Source: Mariprofundaceae bacterium | Lineage (GTDB): Bacteria; Pseudomonadota; Zetaproteobacteria; Mariprofundales; Mariprofundaceae | Direction: 5' to 3' | Length of the DNA stretch: 37,346 bases | Assembly (NCBI GenBank): GCA_030950925.1 | Contig: JAUZQO010000011.1 | Coordinates: forward strand, 1 to 37,346 | Shown here: piece after piece, positions 1 through 6,815 of the stretch | How the letters are laid out: the number at the start of each line of letters is the position of its first letter | Position numbering within the stretch: position 1 is the stretch's first letter | Translations under genes and position numbers: made by a program | Notes under the pieces: model-generated | The model's input: the letters and a program-made list of their open reading frames with translations, nothing else | The model's database searches: none | Told to the model about the DNA's origin: nothing

Positions 1-111
1 AAGCACTTTACAACCAAAAAAGTGCCCGCTGTAGCTTTAGGGATCGTCGAAAAATCATTTTCTATCGCTCAGATGTTTAGAATGCAGGTGCTATCAACAC
101 CTCACCCATAA
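1..111 (+). CDS. C-terminal fragment of a probable DDE transposase
   Basis: The frame is open from base 1 and ends in TAA at 109-111, giving 36 residues. It contains KKVPAVALGIVEKSFSIAQM. This resembles the end of several DDE transposases, where a motif of the type TPAxAxGI follows the last catalytic region. The catalytic residues would lie upstream, outside the window. The position, right beside a truncated MerR gene, fits an insertion sequence. The family cannot be told from this short tail, and an unrelated protein C-terminus is possible. Confidence 0.4.
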   Translation, partial: KHFTTKKVPAVALGIVEKSFSIAQMFRMQVLSTPHP

Positions 112-140
112 ATCATATCAAACTCAACTGACCCAGTGCC
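1..140 (+). mobile_element. Right end of an insertion sequence (remnant, starts before the window)
   Basis: An open frame running in from the window edge stops at 111. About 30 bases later, near 140/141, recognisable MerR coding sequence on the other strand begins abruptly. Read from the junction inward on the - strand the element would begin GGCACTGGGTCAGTTGAG. The first seven bases equal the start of IS6-family ends (GGCACTG), but the rest differs, so the family is unassigned. No matching left end or target duplication can be seen because the other end lies outside the window. Confidence 0.45.
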
Positions 141-314
141 AAATCCTAAAGCTTTGGCATGGACGATAAATAACAAACGTTTGACATCTTTGGGCTGATA
201 AATTCGATAGCCCGATGCAGTACGCGAGACTTTGAACATCAAACCACGCTTTTCATAATAACGAATGGTATCGATATGGGTGTTGGCTTGTTTTGCCAGT
301 TCACTGATCTTCAT
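102..314 (-). pseudogene. MerR-family regulator, truncated after the DNA-binding domain
   Basis: The N-terminus is a clear MerR winged-helix domain: MKISELAK, then DTIRYYEKRGL, then SGYRIY. MerR proteins use this domain to bind and untwist promoters with overlong spacers. Family members are usually about 120-140 residues, with a dimerisation helix and a C-terminal effector site. Here the family match ends at AKALGF (about residue 58), followed by 12 unrelated residues and a stop. The break coincides with the probable insertion-sequence end at 140, so the sensor half is lost. It is divergent from the sulfur module and preceded by its own MerR-type promoter. It may once have controlled that module, but the lost effector was not necessarily a sulfur compound. 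Confidence 0.75.
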
Positions 315-321
315 GCCGCAA

Positions 322-352
322 GTTTAAAGCATGGAGCATACTCCAAGGTCAA
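322..352 (-). promoter_or_regulatory. MerR-type promoter/operator (19-bp spacer)
   Basis: On the - strand, TTGACC (352-347) is followed by a 19-base spacer and TTAAAC (327-322). The spacer carries the imperfect dyad TTGGAGTATGCTCCAT. A 19-20 bp spacer with a dyad between the -35 and -10 is the hallmark of MerR-regulated promoters. It faces the truncated regulator, so autoregulation is the simple reading. The predicted transcription start falls at or within a few bases of the ATG at 314, and no Shine-Dalgarno sequence is visible. Confidence 0.65.
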
Positions 353-370
353 CATATTTATGCTTATCCT

Positions 371-389
371 TATGTGACATTGTCACATA
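371..389. promoter_or_regulatory. Perfect 19-bp palindrome, candidate operator of the sulfur module
   Basis: TATGTGACA, one central T, then TGTCACATA: two perfect 9-base arms. It lies 67 bases before the first gene of the module and is followed by an AT-rich stretch (about 405-436) suited to a promoter. The half-site resembles CRP/FNR-like TGTGA, but the spacing between TGTGA and TCACA is 5 rather than the usual 6, so the binding protein is unknown. Confidence 0.5.
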
Positions 390-456
390 CAAATCTAAAC
401 CTGTATATTATTATTCGCTAATAATATTATATATTGAAGTTCAAAGGAGGTTTGAT

Positions 457-663
457 ATGAAGGGAAATGTAGGTGGTATTGATCGAATCGTACGAATTTT
501 AGGGGGTATTGGGCTGCTTATACTCGGTTTTGTTGCTGGTTTAAGTGAACCTTGGAACTATGTTGCTATGGGTGTAGGTGCTGTTTTTCTAGCAACAGGG
601 CTTATGAAGTTCTGTTTGCTTTATACAATACTTGGCATCAATAGTTGCCCAATGAAAAAATAA
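457..663 (+). CDS. DUF2892 (YgaP-type) inner-membrane protein
   Basis: This 68-residue protein has the DUF2892 pattern: an N-terminal GGIDRIVRILGG segment, then two hydrophobic helices (about residues 14-30 and 37-60) and a short basic tail ending in CPMKK. The ATG at 457 is chosen because AAAGGAGG lies 7 bases upstream; the frame extends further upstream but without support. DUF2892 segments occur alone or fused to rhodanese domains (as in YgaP), often beside sulfide-handling genes. Here it opens the sulfur module. Its biochemical role is unknown. Two cysteines (CLL and NSCPM) could bind sulfur or metal, which is speculation. Confidence 0.85.
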   Translation: MKGNVGGIDRIVRILGGIGLLILGFVAGLSEPWNYVAMGVGAVFLATGLMKFCLLYTILGINSCPMKK

Positions 664-675
664 CACATCCTGAAT

Positions 676-729
676 GCAAGTAATATTGTTATTGCACTTG
701 CCAATAACAAACAGGAAGTATGAACTTCC
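676..729 (+). other. Two small hairpins between the DUF2892 gene and sqr
   Basis: GCAAGT (676-681) pairs with ACTTGC (696-701), and GGAAGT (714-719) pairs with ACTTCC (724-729) around a 4-base loop. Neither is followed by a T-run, so they are not typical terminators. They could protect or separate messages. The remaining bases up to 799 show nothing else. Confidence 0.3.
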
Positions 730-799
730 CAAATGATGCCGTGTCCTCATGGTAATAAACAATGTGGGTATCCAACCCATCGATGTAATGGAGAGAGTA

Positions 800-2077
800 A
801 TGGCACATGTTGCAATTATTGGTGCTGGTATTGGCGGTATGCCAGCAGCCTATGAAATGAAAGAAGGATTGAAAAAATTAGGTGGTGAGCATGAAGTGAC
901 TGTGATTTCCAATGTGGATTACTTTCATTTTACGCCTTCCAACCCTTGGGTCGCTATTGGGTGGCGTGATAAAGAGCAAATTAGTTTTGAATGCTCCCCT
1001 TACTTGAATAAAAAAGGTATCAATTTTTTATCCTGTGGTGTGGATGAAATTTTAGCAGATGAAAATAAATTGCGTTTGGGTACTGGAAAATTTCTTGAAT
1101 ATGATTACCTGATTATTGCTTCTGGTCCGCGCTTGGCCTTTGAATTGGTGCCAGGCATGGGGCCTGAAGGGCATAGTCACTCTATTTGCCATGTGGATCA
1201 TGCGGTCGAGACATTTCATGCTTTTGAAGAGTTTTGTAAAAACCCTGGACCTATTGTGGTCGGTGCAGTGCAAGGTGTTTCATGTTACGGACCTGTCTAT
1301 GAATACGCTTGTATTTTGGATACAGAACTGCGCCGCCGTAAAATTCGTGATCAAGTTCCGATGACGTTGATTACACCTGAACCCTATATTGGTCATTTGG
1401 GTCTGGGTGGTGTGGAAGATTCCAAAGGACTGTTGGAGTCTGAACTTCGCAAGCGTGATATTAAGTTTATCACCAATTGTAAAACCAATGCCGTACATGA
1501 ACACACGATTGATTATGAAGAGGTGGATCGAAACGGCGATGTGATTGCTTCGGGTAGTTTAGAACACAAATTTGCCATGTTGATGCCACCTTTCCGTGGT
1601 GCTGGTCCTGTTGCCAACTGTGAAGCGATTGTAAATCCATTGGGCATGGTGAAAATCAATAAATTTCAACAAAGCCCAGACTTTCAAAATATTTATGCCA
1701 CTGGTGTGATTGTTGCGATACCACCTGTGGAAAAATGTCCGCTTATGGTAGGCACACCCAAAACAGGCTTTATGATTGAATCGATGACCACAGCAATTGT
1801 GCATAATATTGTGCATGATTTGAAAGGTGAAGAACCTGAAAAATGTGGTACATGGGGCGCTATTTGCTTGGCAGACTTTGGTGATGGCGGTGTTGCATTG
1901 GTTGCTTATCCTCAAATTCCACCACGCAATATGGTCTGGGCAAAAGGTGGTAAATGGGTGCATATTGCCAAGGTTGGCTTTGAAAAATATTTTATACGCA
2001 AGATGAAAACTGGACAATCCGAACCGTGGTTGGAAAAAATGTTCTTGAAGCAGTTGGGTATTGAACGTTTGAAGTAA
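800..2077 (+). CDS. sqr: Sulfide:quinone oxidoreductase
   Basis: A 425-residue flavoprotein of the FAD disulfide-oxidoreductase fold. It oxidises sulfide at the cytoplasmic membrane and passes electrons to quinone, giving polysulfide or a persulfide. The dinucleotide-binding motif GAGIGG is at residues 8-13. Cysteines 130 (SICHVDHA), 162 (GVSCYGP) and 356 (GAICLADFGDGG) match the three conserved cysteines of well-studied SQRs such as the Acidithiobacillus enzyme (128, 160, 356). The segment VGTPKTGFMIESM is also typical. ATG 800 is chosen because GGAGAG sits just upstream and the FAD motif then starts at the usual distance; an upstream ATG at 749 would add 17 atypical residues. The cytochrome and persulfide dioxygenase follow directly. 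Confidence 0.92.
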   Translation: MAHVAIIGAGIGGMPAAYEMKEGLKKLGGEHEVTVISNVDYFHFTPSNPWVAIGWRDKEQISFECSPYLNKKGINFLSCGVDEILADENKLRLGTGKFLEYDYLIIASGPRLAFELVPGMGPEGHSHSICHVDHAVETFHAFEEFCKNPGPIVVGAVQGVSCYGPVYEYACILDTELRRRKIRDQVPMTLITPEPYIGHLGLGGVEDSKGLLESELRKRDIKFITNCKTNAVHEHTIDYEEVDRNGDVIASGSLEHKFAMLMPPFRGAGPVANCEAIVNPLGMVKINKFQQSPDFQNIYATGVIVAIPPVEKCPLMVGTPKTGFMIESMTTAIVHNIVHDLKGEEPEKCGTWGAICLADFGDGGVALVAYPQIPPRNMVWAKGGKWVHIAKVGFEKYFIRKMKTGQSEPWLEKMFLKQLGIERLK

Positions 2078-2087
2078 TCGGTCACAT

Positions 2088-2115
2088 TCACGGTGGGAGC
2101 TTGCTCCCTTCGTGA
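2088..2115 (+). other. Strong intercistronic hairpin after sqr
   Basis: TCACG (2088-2092) and GGGAGC (2095-2100), then a TT loop, then GCTCCC (2103-2108) and CGTGA (2111-2115). The two stems are separated by a symmetrical 2x2 internal loop. No T-run follows, so RNA processing, stabilisation or attenuation between sqr and the cytochrome gene is more likely than full termination. Confidence 0.55.
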
Positions 2116-2146
2116 TATGCTTTATGCAATATAAACTGGAGGATAT

Positions 2147-2620
2147 ATGTGTCAGTGCAAAAGAACCCCATGGGTGATTGTTGCGGTACTTTTAACGATT
2201 ATCATCGGCTTTGCTGTAAAATTTATGGTTCTTGGTAGTACGGCGACCGCAGAAGATGGGCGTACCCAAGTTTTATTAAATACCAGTGAACGCGCCCAAG
2301 TGTTGGGTGAAATGCGTCAACTGTTGGCATCCACGCAACAAGTGGTGGAAGGTTTATCCGAACAGGATTTGAAGAAAGTTGTTGAAGCTGCCTCAAAAGT
2401 GGGCATGCAAGCGACAAGCACGATGGATGTTACGCTGAAGGCGAAGCTTCCCATGGATTTCAAAAAACTGGGTTTTGCAACCCATCAAGCCTTTGATGAT
2501 ATTGCGAGAATGGCACAGGAAGGCAAGTCTGTGCAAGCGATTCAAGCCAAGTTAGCGCGCACCATGAACCAATGTGTGGCATGTCATGCTAGTTTTCAAC
2601 TTCCTGTTCTAAAGCCATAA
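2147..2620 (+). CDS. Membrane-anchored c'-like monohaem cytochrome
   Basis: A 157-residue protein with an N-terminal hydrophobic helix (about residues 9-27) that acts as signal anchor, a helical middle, and a single haem motif CVACH at 143-147 near the C-terminus. A CxxCH at the end of a predicted helical bundle is the layout of cytochrome c'/c-556 (Cytochrom_C_2) proteins. It should face the periplasm. GGAGG lies just before the ATG. Its place between sqr and the persulfide dioxygenase suggests a role in sulfide oxidation or in binding a small ligand, but no partner can be proven. c'-type cytochromes often have an open haem face that binds NO or CO, so protection of respiration is an alternative. 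Confidence 0.75.
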   Translation: MCQCKRTPWVIVAVLLTIIIGFAVKFMVLGSTATAEDGRTQVLLNTSERAQVLGEMRQLLASTQQVVEGLSEQDLKKVVEAASKVGMQATSTMDVTLKAKLPMDFKKLGFATHQAFDDIARMAQEGKSVQAIQAKLARTMNQCVACHASFQLPVLKP

Positions 2621-2644
2621 CACAAATTATTTGGAGGTAAGTAT

Positions 2645-3328
2645 ATGTTTTTTCGACAGTTCTTTGATGAAAATACATGGACATATAGTTATTTGCTCGC
2701 TGATTCTGAATCGGGTGAAGCATTGTTGATTGATCCTGTTTTTGAGCAAGCCGAACGTGATCTTCATTTTTTAAATGAGCTTGGTTTAAAGCTTATTTAT
2801 ACTGTTGATACACATGTTCATGCCGATCATATTACAGGAAGTGGTGTATTGCGTGAAAAAACGGGCTGCCAAATTGGTGTTTCAGTGCATGCAGGCATAT
2901 TAAATGCTGATGCAGCATTAAAAGATGGTGATGTTTTACATATCGGAAGATATGATGTCCAAGTCTTAGAAACGCCTGGACATACCCATACTTGCTTATC
3001 ATTTGTGTGTGATAACCGTGTGTTTACAGGTGATGCTCTATTGATTCGAGGATGTGGGCGAACGGATTTTCAACAGGGTGATGCCGAACAACTTTACGCT
3101 TCAATTACAAATAAATTGTACACCCTACCGAATCAAACCTTGGTCTATCCTGGGCATGATTATAAAGGTATGACGGTGTCGAGTATTGCTGAAGAAAAAA
3201 CAAATAACCCAAGGGTTTCATTGGGTTGCAAAAAATTTATTCACCTTATGAACAACTTAAATTTACCACAGCCCAAACGTATCCACGAAGCAGTGCCTGC
3301 GAATATGGTATGTGGCTGCATGGATTGA
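2645..3328 (+). CDS. ETHE1-type persulfide dioxygenase (metallo-beta-lactamase fold)
   Basis: A 227-residue protein matching the ETHE1/Blh persulfide dioxygenase branch of the metallo-beta-lactamase fold. These Fe(II) enzymes oxidise glutathione persulfide to sulfite. Visible metal-site elements are THVHADH (His57, His59, Asp61, His62), TPGHTHT (His113), FTGDALLIRGCGRTDF (Asp130) and YPGHDY. By homology the iron ligands should be His57, His113 and Asp130. The ATG has GGAGG 9 bases upstream. Lying after SQR and before a sulfite-type exporter, it fits the second step of sulfide detoxification. A glyoxalase II role is less likely because the iron-type GCGRTDF segment is characteristic of ETHE1. 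No rhodanese domain is fused. Confidence 0.9.
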   Translation: MFFRQFFDENTWTYSYLLADSESGEALLIDPVFEQAERDLHFLNELGLKLIYTVDTHVHADHITGSGVLREKTGCQIGVSVHAGILNADAALKDGDVLHIGRYDVQVLETPGHTHTCLSFVCDNRVFTGDALLIRGCGRTDFQQGDAEQLYASITNKLYTLPNQTLVYPGHDYKGMTVSSIAEEKTNNPRVSLGCKKFIHLMNNLNLPQPKRIHEAVPANMVCGCMD

Positions 3329-3353
3329 TAAGTTGTTTAACACGGTTTTGGTT

Positions 3354-3440
3354 CACAAAGAAAGACTGTCCTCCCCTCCCTTTGTGTGCCAAATGATGGA
3401 CTGTTTTCACCGCCCAACCTCCCCTATGATGGGCGGTGAA
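3354..3440 (+). other. Two hairpins in the gap before the TauE/SafE gene
   Basis: CACAAAG (3354-3360) pairs with CTTTGTG (3380-3386). TTCACCGCCCA (3406-3416) pairs perfectly over 11 bases with TGGGCGGTGAA (3430-3440) around a 13-base loop. No T-run follows the second stem. This may be a partial terminator, a processing site or an operator. It splits the module into an upper part (DUF2892 to dioxygenase) and a lower part (exporter onward). Confidence 0.5.
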
Positions 3441-3469
3441 TTCAGTAACTTCATTCAATATATTTGTTG

Positions 3470-4276
3470 ATGATAGATATGATGGTATTGGGCTGGTTGG
3501 GTGCTTTAGGTGTGGGGCTAACACTGGCCTTATGTGGTGCTGGCGGTTCTATTTTAGCCGTGCCTATTTTGGTCTATTTGATGGGCGTTCCTGCAACTGA
3601 TGCAACGGTCTACTCATTGTTTATTGTAGGTGTCACAGCTGCCATCAGTGCCTATAGTTATTATCAAAAGAAGTTGATTGATTTTCCAGTCGCAGTCGCT
3701 TTTATTGTCCCTTCTTTGCTAAGTATTGAGCTTGTTCGTGCATGGTTGTTACCCATCATACCCCATGTTTTATATCAATCCCAGCATTGGGTATTACATC
3801 GTGATACACTCATCTTATTGATTTTTTCAATGATTATGCTTGGTGCGGCACGCGCCATGTTGCGCCCCGCTCCCACGCAAGAAAATTCAATAGCTGTTCG
3901 ACCTTGGTCTAAAATTATGGGGCAAGGTTTATGGTTGGGTTGCATGGTTGGTCTTGTGGGTGCAGGTGGTGGATTTCTTATTGTTCCTGCATTGGTCACA
4001 TGGGTGGGCTTATCCATGGCAGCGTCTGTGGGTACATCACTGTTAATCATCACCATCAATGCCATGTTTGGTTTTGCAGTAGGGATACAATCAGGAAGTG
4101 AGATTGATGTTTCTTTGATATTGATGTTTACAGCTTTATCTTTATTGGGTGCATGGATAGGCACACGTTTGGCATACCGTGTGAATGAAAAAACGTTAAA
4201 AATTGGTTTTGCCTATATGATTATCCTTATTGCGGTAAGTATGGGGGTACATAGTCTTTGGAATCTTCAAGTATGA
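3470..4276 (+). CDS. TauE/SafE-family anion exporter
   Basis: A polytopic membrane protein of 268 residues with about eight hydrophobic helices in two repeats. Each repeat begins with the family glycine motif: GAGGSILAVPILV near the N-terminus and GAGGGFLIVPALV in the middle. TauE/SafE proteins move sulfite, sulfoacetate or related sulfur anions. After a persulfide dioxygenase the likely cargo is sulfite, which is an inference from context. The start is uncertain because no good ribosome site is seen. TTG 3464 and ATG 3470, 3479 and 3482 are all in frame, and ATG 3470 is taken. Confidence 0.85.
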   Translation: MIDMMVLGWLGALGVGLTLALCGAGGSILAVPILVYLMGVPATDATVYSLFIVGVTAAISAYSYYQKKLIDFPVAVAFIVPSLLSIELVRAWLLPIIPHVLYQSQHWVLHRDTLILLIFSMIMLGAARAMLRPAPTQENSIAVRPWSKIMGQGLWLGCMVGLVGAGGGFLIVPALVTWVGLSMAASVGTSLLIITINAMFGFAVGIQSGSEIDVSLILMFTALSLLGAWIGTRLAYRVNEKTLKIGFAYMIILIAVSMGVHSLWNLQV

Positions 4277-4319
4277 ATGTTCATCAAGCTAAGAAGTGTT
4301 GTATATCAAGGAGTGATTG

Positions 4320-5120
4320 ATGTTAAAATATATGGTATGGTGGGCGGTCTTGCTCGGAAGTTTTTCGAATATCGCCATGGCCAAAACGCTACCTTTTCAA
4401 CTGAGTATTCAAGGCGCTGATGTTAGCATACAACAAACATTCACATTGCGTGATGTGAATGAAGGTAACCATGTGATACATTTAAATTTCCAAGATCATC
4501 ATCACCATGATTATACCTTGGATGTGAGCTATCAAGCACTGCCAAGTAATCGTTCTTACCCCATGCACTTGGATGTTACGTTAAAAAATAAACAGGGAAA
4601 AAAATTAGCTTATTTATTTTTTGCGAACAATGGTCTTGCTGCGCTAAAAAGAATCGGTACTTTGGGTGTTGCAGTCAATATTAACGGCAAACTGATGGAT
4701 ATTCGTTTGCGTTTTGATGAGAAAAAACAAGGAACACTTGCACTATCTGATGTAAATCATGAACGTTTTATTCAAGATACCTTGGTTCCTGCATTTCATT
4801 TCCAAATGATTCGCCCAGTGATTGTGCCTTGGGTTGCCAAAGGATTACGCTCTCAAACATATAGCCTTGATGCGCATCCTTATGCTGTGAATTATAGCAT
4901 TCAAGATTTGGGGCATGGTGTGCTTGAATTTCAACATCATTTGTATCGCAGTGAGGATGGTAAAAAAACCTTATTAGAGCGTGTTTATTTTTATGCCGAT
5001 AGTTTATCAATATTGCGCGAAGCGATGTATGCTGCTAAATATTTTGATCGTAAAAATGGTACGTTTAAATTGGTTTTTTATCCTGCTTTAGGGCAAACAG
5101 AGCCGCCAAAAATACGATGA
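4320..5120 (+). CDS. Secreted protein of unknown function with a histidine cluster
   Basis: A 266-residue protein with a cleavable signal peptide (hydrophobic residues about 4-17, likely cut after AMA). The mature part looks rich in beta strands and includes DHHHHDY at about residues 58-64, which could bind metal. I do not recognise a family. ATG 4320 is used because AAGGAG ends 6 bases upstream; an in-frame TTG immediately before it is less likely. Its stop overlaps the next start (ATGA), so the two are probably translationally coupled. A periplasmic or outer-membrane-associated role within the sulfur module is inferred only from position. Confidence 0.6.
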   Translation: MLKYMVWWAVLLGSFSNIAMAKTLPFQLSIQGADVSIQQTFTLRDVNEGNHVIHLNFQDHHHHDYTLDVSYQALPSNRSYPMHLDVTLKNKQGKKLAYLFFANNGLAALKRIGTLGVAVNINGKLMDIRLRFDEKKQGTLALSDVNHERFIQDTLVPAFHFQMIRPVIVPWVAKGLRSQTYSLDAHPYAVNYSIQDLGHGVLEFQHHLYRSEDGKKTLLERVYFYADSLSILREAMYAAKYFDRKNGTFKLVFYPALGQTEPPKIR

Positions 5121-5710
5121 TTGATAGCATTGTATGGATATGGTTGACAGGTGCTTTGTTTGCTTTGTTTCATAGCTTCACGGCTTCACAAGGCTGTAAA
5201 CAGTGCTTATATGGCTTGGGCTTAAAAGAACCGCATTATCGTTTAACGTATTCTACTGTTTCCTTGCTGACCACCTTATTATGGGCTTGGTATATCCATC
5301 ATTTAGCCGATGTGCCGTTGTATCATATCGAAGGTTGGCTGGCATGGTTCTTTATTGGTGTTCAAATCATTGGAGGCTTGATCGCATTGGCTGCATTTGC
5401 ACCCATTGACGGCTTGGTTTTTTTGGGTCTTCGTAAAGGTATCGAACATGATGATCCCTTTGTCGTACGTGGTATTTATCGCTGGGTACGTCATCCCATG
5501 TATACGGGTGCGATGTTGTTTTTACTCGCCATGCCAGAGCAGACATGGAACGGTTTGAATTTTACGTTGGTGTTGTGTCTATATTTTATCATAGGTTCAC
5601 GATTGGAAGAAAAACGTATGCTGAAAATTCATCCCAGTTATGCCGTATATCAACGCACAGTACCAGCATTTATACCTAAACGCCCCAGTGCTAAAAAGGA
5701 GAATAAATAA
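5117..5710 (+). CDS. ICMT/NnrU-type membrane methyltransferase
   Basis: A 197-residue protein with four to five hydrophobic helices and the C-terminal signature of the isoprenylcysteine/phospholipid methyltransferase family: GIYRWVRHPMYTGAML, then SRLEEKRMLKIHPSYAVYQ. The RHPxY and EE pairs form the S-adenosylmethionine and substrate site in this fold. Bacterial members include lipid methyltransferases, NnrU-like proteins and MddA, which methylates methanethiol and sulfide. It is shorter than MddA, so the substrate stays open. The start overlaps the preceding stop, and its TAA overlaps the next ATG. With the TPMT-like gene downstream, it raises a thiol-methylation hypothesis for this operon. 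Confidence 0.7.
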   Translation: MIDSIVWIWLTGALFALFHSFTASQGCKQCLYGLGLKEPHYRLTYSTVSLLTTLLWAWYIHHLADVPLYHIEGWLAWFFIGVQIIGGLIALAAFAPIDGLVFLGLRKGIEHDDPFVVRGIYRWVRHPMYTGAMLFLLAMPEQTWNGLNFTLVLCLYFIIGSRLEEKRMLKIHPSYAVYQRTVPAFIPKRPSAKKENK

Positions 5711-6222
5711 TGGAAATTCAGGATGTTTTTAAGCAATTACTTGAGGCTCGTGTTGCACATTTAGGCTGGGTGGCTAGAGCAGAAGCGTTGGTTGAAGGGC
5801 TGCCTTTAGATAAAGAACAAGTTCCCCTTTTGGCAACAAATTGTGATTTTGGGCATTGGTATTTAGGAGGAGGTCGCGCCTTACGTCATTTGCCTGCTTA
5901 TGATAGGGTCGCTCCTCCCCATGAACGGCTGCATCATATTTATTCGGATATTTTTTCGATATTGTATAGCGAAGAAGAACGCTTCAATATTTTACAATGG
6001 CTAGGCATTCAACGCCGCATGAATCAACCCAATCGAGATAAAGCACGCGCATTATTGCCTAAACTTAAACTTGCATCTCAAGAAGTATTAGAATCACTTT
6101 CGCATCTGACTTTTGAGTTAAATCAATATATTAAACGTAAAAACATTCAAAAAAATACGCCTTTGAGTGATTTGGAAAAACTATACAATGATTTAGAAAA
6201 TATGGGATATACAGGAAAGTGA
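5710..6222 (+). CDS. Stand-alone CZB-domain zinc-binding protein
   Basis: A 170-residue soluble protein whose first 80 residues match the chemoreceptor zinc-binding (CZB) domain: His17 (ARVAHLGW), Cys45 in TNCDFGHWYLGGG, His71 and His75 (APPHERLHHIY). The three-His/one-Cys set is the known zinc site, and the cysteine is a thiol redox switch in CZB-regulated diguanylate cyclases and receptors. The C-terminal half is charged and helical, with no receptor or GGDEF domain. AGGAG precedes the ATG. In this setting it could sense zinc, hypochlorite-like oxidants or reactive sulfur species; the last is inference. Confidence 0.7.
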   Translation: MEIQDVFKQLLEARVAHLGWVARAEALVEGLPLDKEQVPLLATNCDFGHWYLGGGRALRHLPAYDRVAPPHERLHHIYSDIFSILYSEEERFNILQWLGIQRRMNQPNRDKARALLPKLKLASQEVLESLSHLTFELNQYIKRKNIQKNTPLSDLEKLYNDLENMGYTGK

Positions 6223-6227
6223 TAACA

Positions 6228-6812
6228 ATGAATCAAGACATTGCTTGGGAAGATTTATATCAACAAGGGGATACAGGTTGGGATCGTGGTGAGATTAGCC
6301 CTGCCCTCACCCACTGGCTTGAATCTGGATTAAATAAAGAACAGCGCGTATTGATTCCAGGCTGTGGTCGCGGCTATGAAGTGATTGTGTTGGCACGTTT
6401 AGGCTTTGATGTCACCGCTTTGGATATCGCGCCTTCTGCCATTGAATCCCTAAAAAATGCACTAAAGAAGGAAGATTTACATGCAACACTGGTGTGCCGT
6501 GATTTGTTCGATTATCAGACTACCACGCCGTTTGATGTGATATATGAGCAAACATGCCTGTGTGCTTTACCCCTTGAGCTTCGTTCAGCTTACGCCTCCC
6601 ATATCAAAGCATGGCTTAAGCCCCAAGGCATCTTTTATTTTTCGATGATGCAAACAGGGGAAAAAGAAGGCCCACCATTTCATTGTGATTGGGCTGATAT
6701 GAAACGCTTATTTGCTGCCGAAGATTGGTTATGGCAAGAGCAAGCACCCTTGCTAATACCAAGACCCAAAGGCAAGCGTTTTGAATTAGCATTTCGCTTG
6801 ATTGGGAGGTAA
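6228..6812 (+). CDS. TPMT-family S-adenosylmethionine methyltransferase
   Basis: A 194-residue class I methyltransferase of the thiopurine S-methyltransferase family. It shows WEDLYQQGDTGWDRG, the SAM loop VLIPGCGRGYE, the acidic strand-2 end VTALDIAP, and the family mark YEQTCLCALPLELRSAY. TPMT relatives methylate small thiols and anions; plant HOL/thiol methyltransferases act on halide, thiocyanate and bisulfide. The ATG at 6228 lies 8 bases after AGGAAAG. An in-frame GTG at 6219 overlapping the previous stop is an alternative. In this operon sulfide or a low-molecular thiol is an attractive substrate, but nothing in the sequence proves it. Confidence 0.75.
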   Translation: MNQDIAWEDLYQQGDTGWDRGEISPALTHWLESGLNKEQRVLIPGCGRGYEVIVLARLGFDVTALDIAPSAIESLKNALKKEDLHATLVCRDLFDYQTTTPFDVIYEQTCLCALPLELRSAYASHIKAWLKPQGIFYFSMMQTGEKEGPPFHCDWADMKRLFAAEDWLWQEQAPLLIPRPKGKRFELAFRLIGR

Positions 6813-6815
6813 TTT

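Noticed and set aside
331-456. 42-residue upstream extension of the DUF2892 protein
   Set aside because: The extension overlaps the MerR operator and the palindrome, and the strong ribosome site is at 444-450 before ATG 457.
1559-2017. 152-residue open frame on the - strand inside sqr
   Set aside because: Antisense shadow of a clear gene; composition follows the sqr codons and no ribosome site or family is seen. Similar long shadows at 3775-4164 and 15336-15818 were left out for the same reason.
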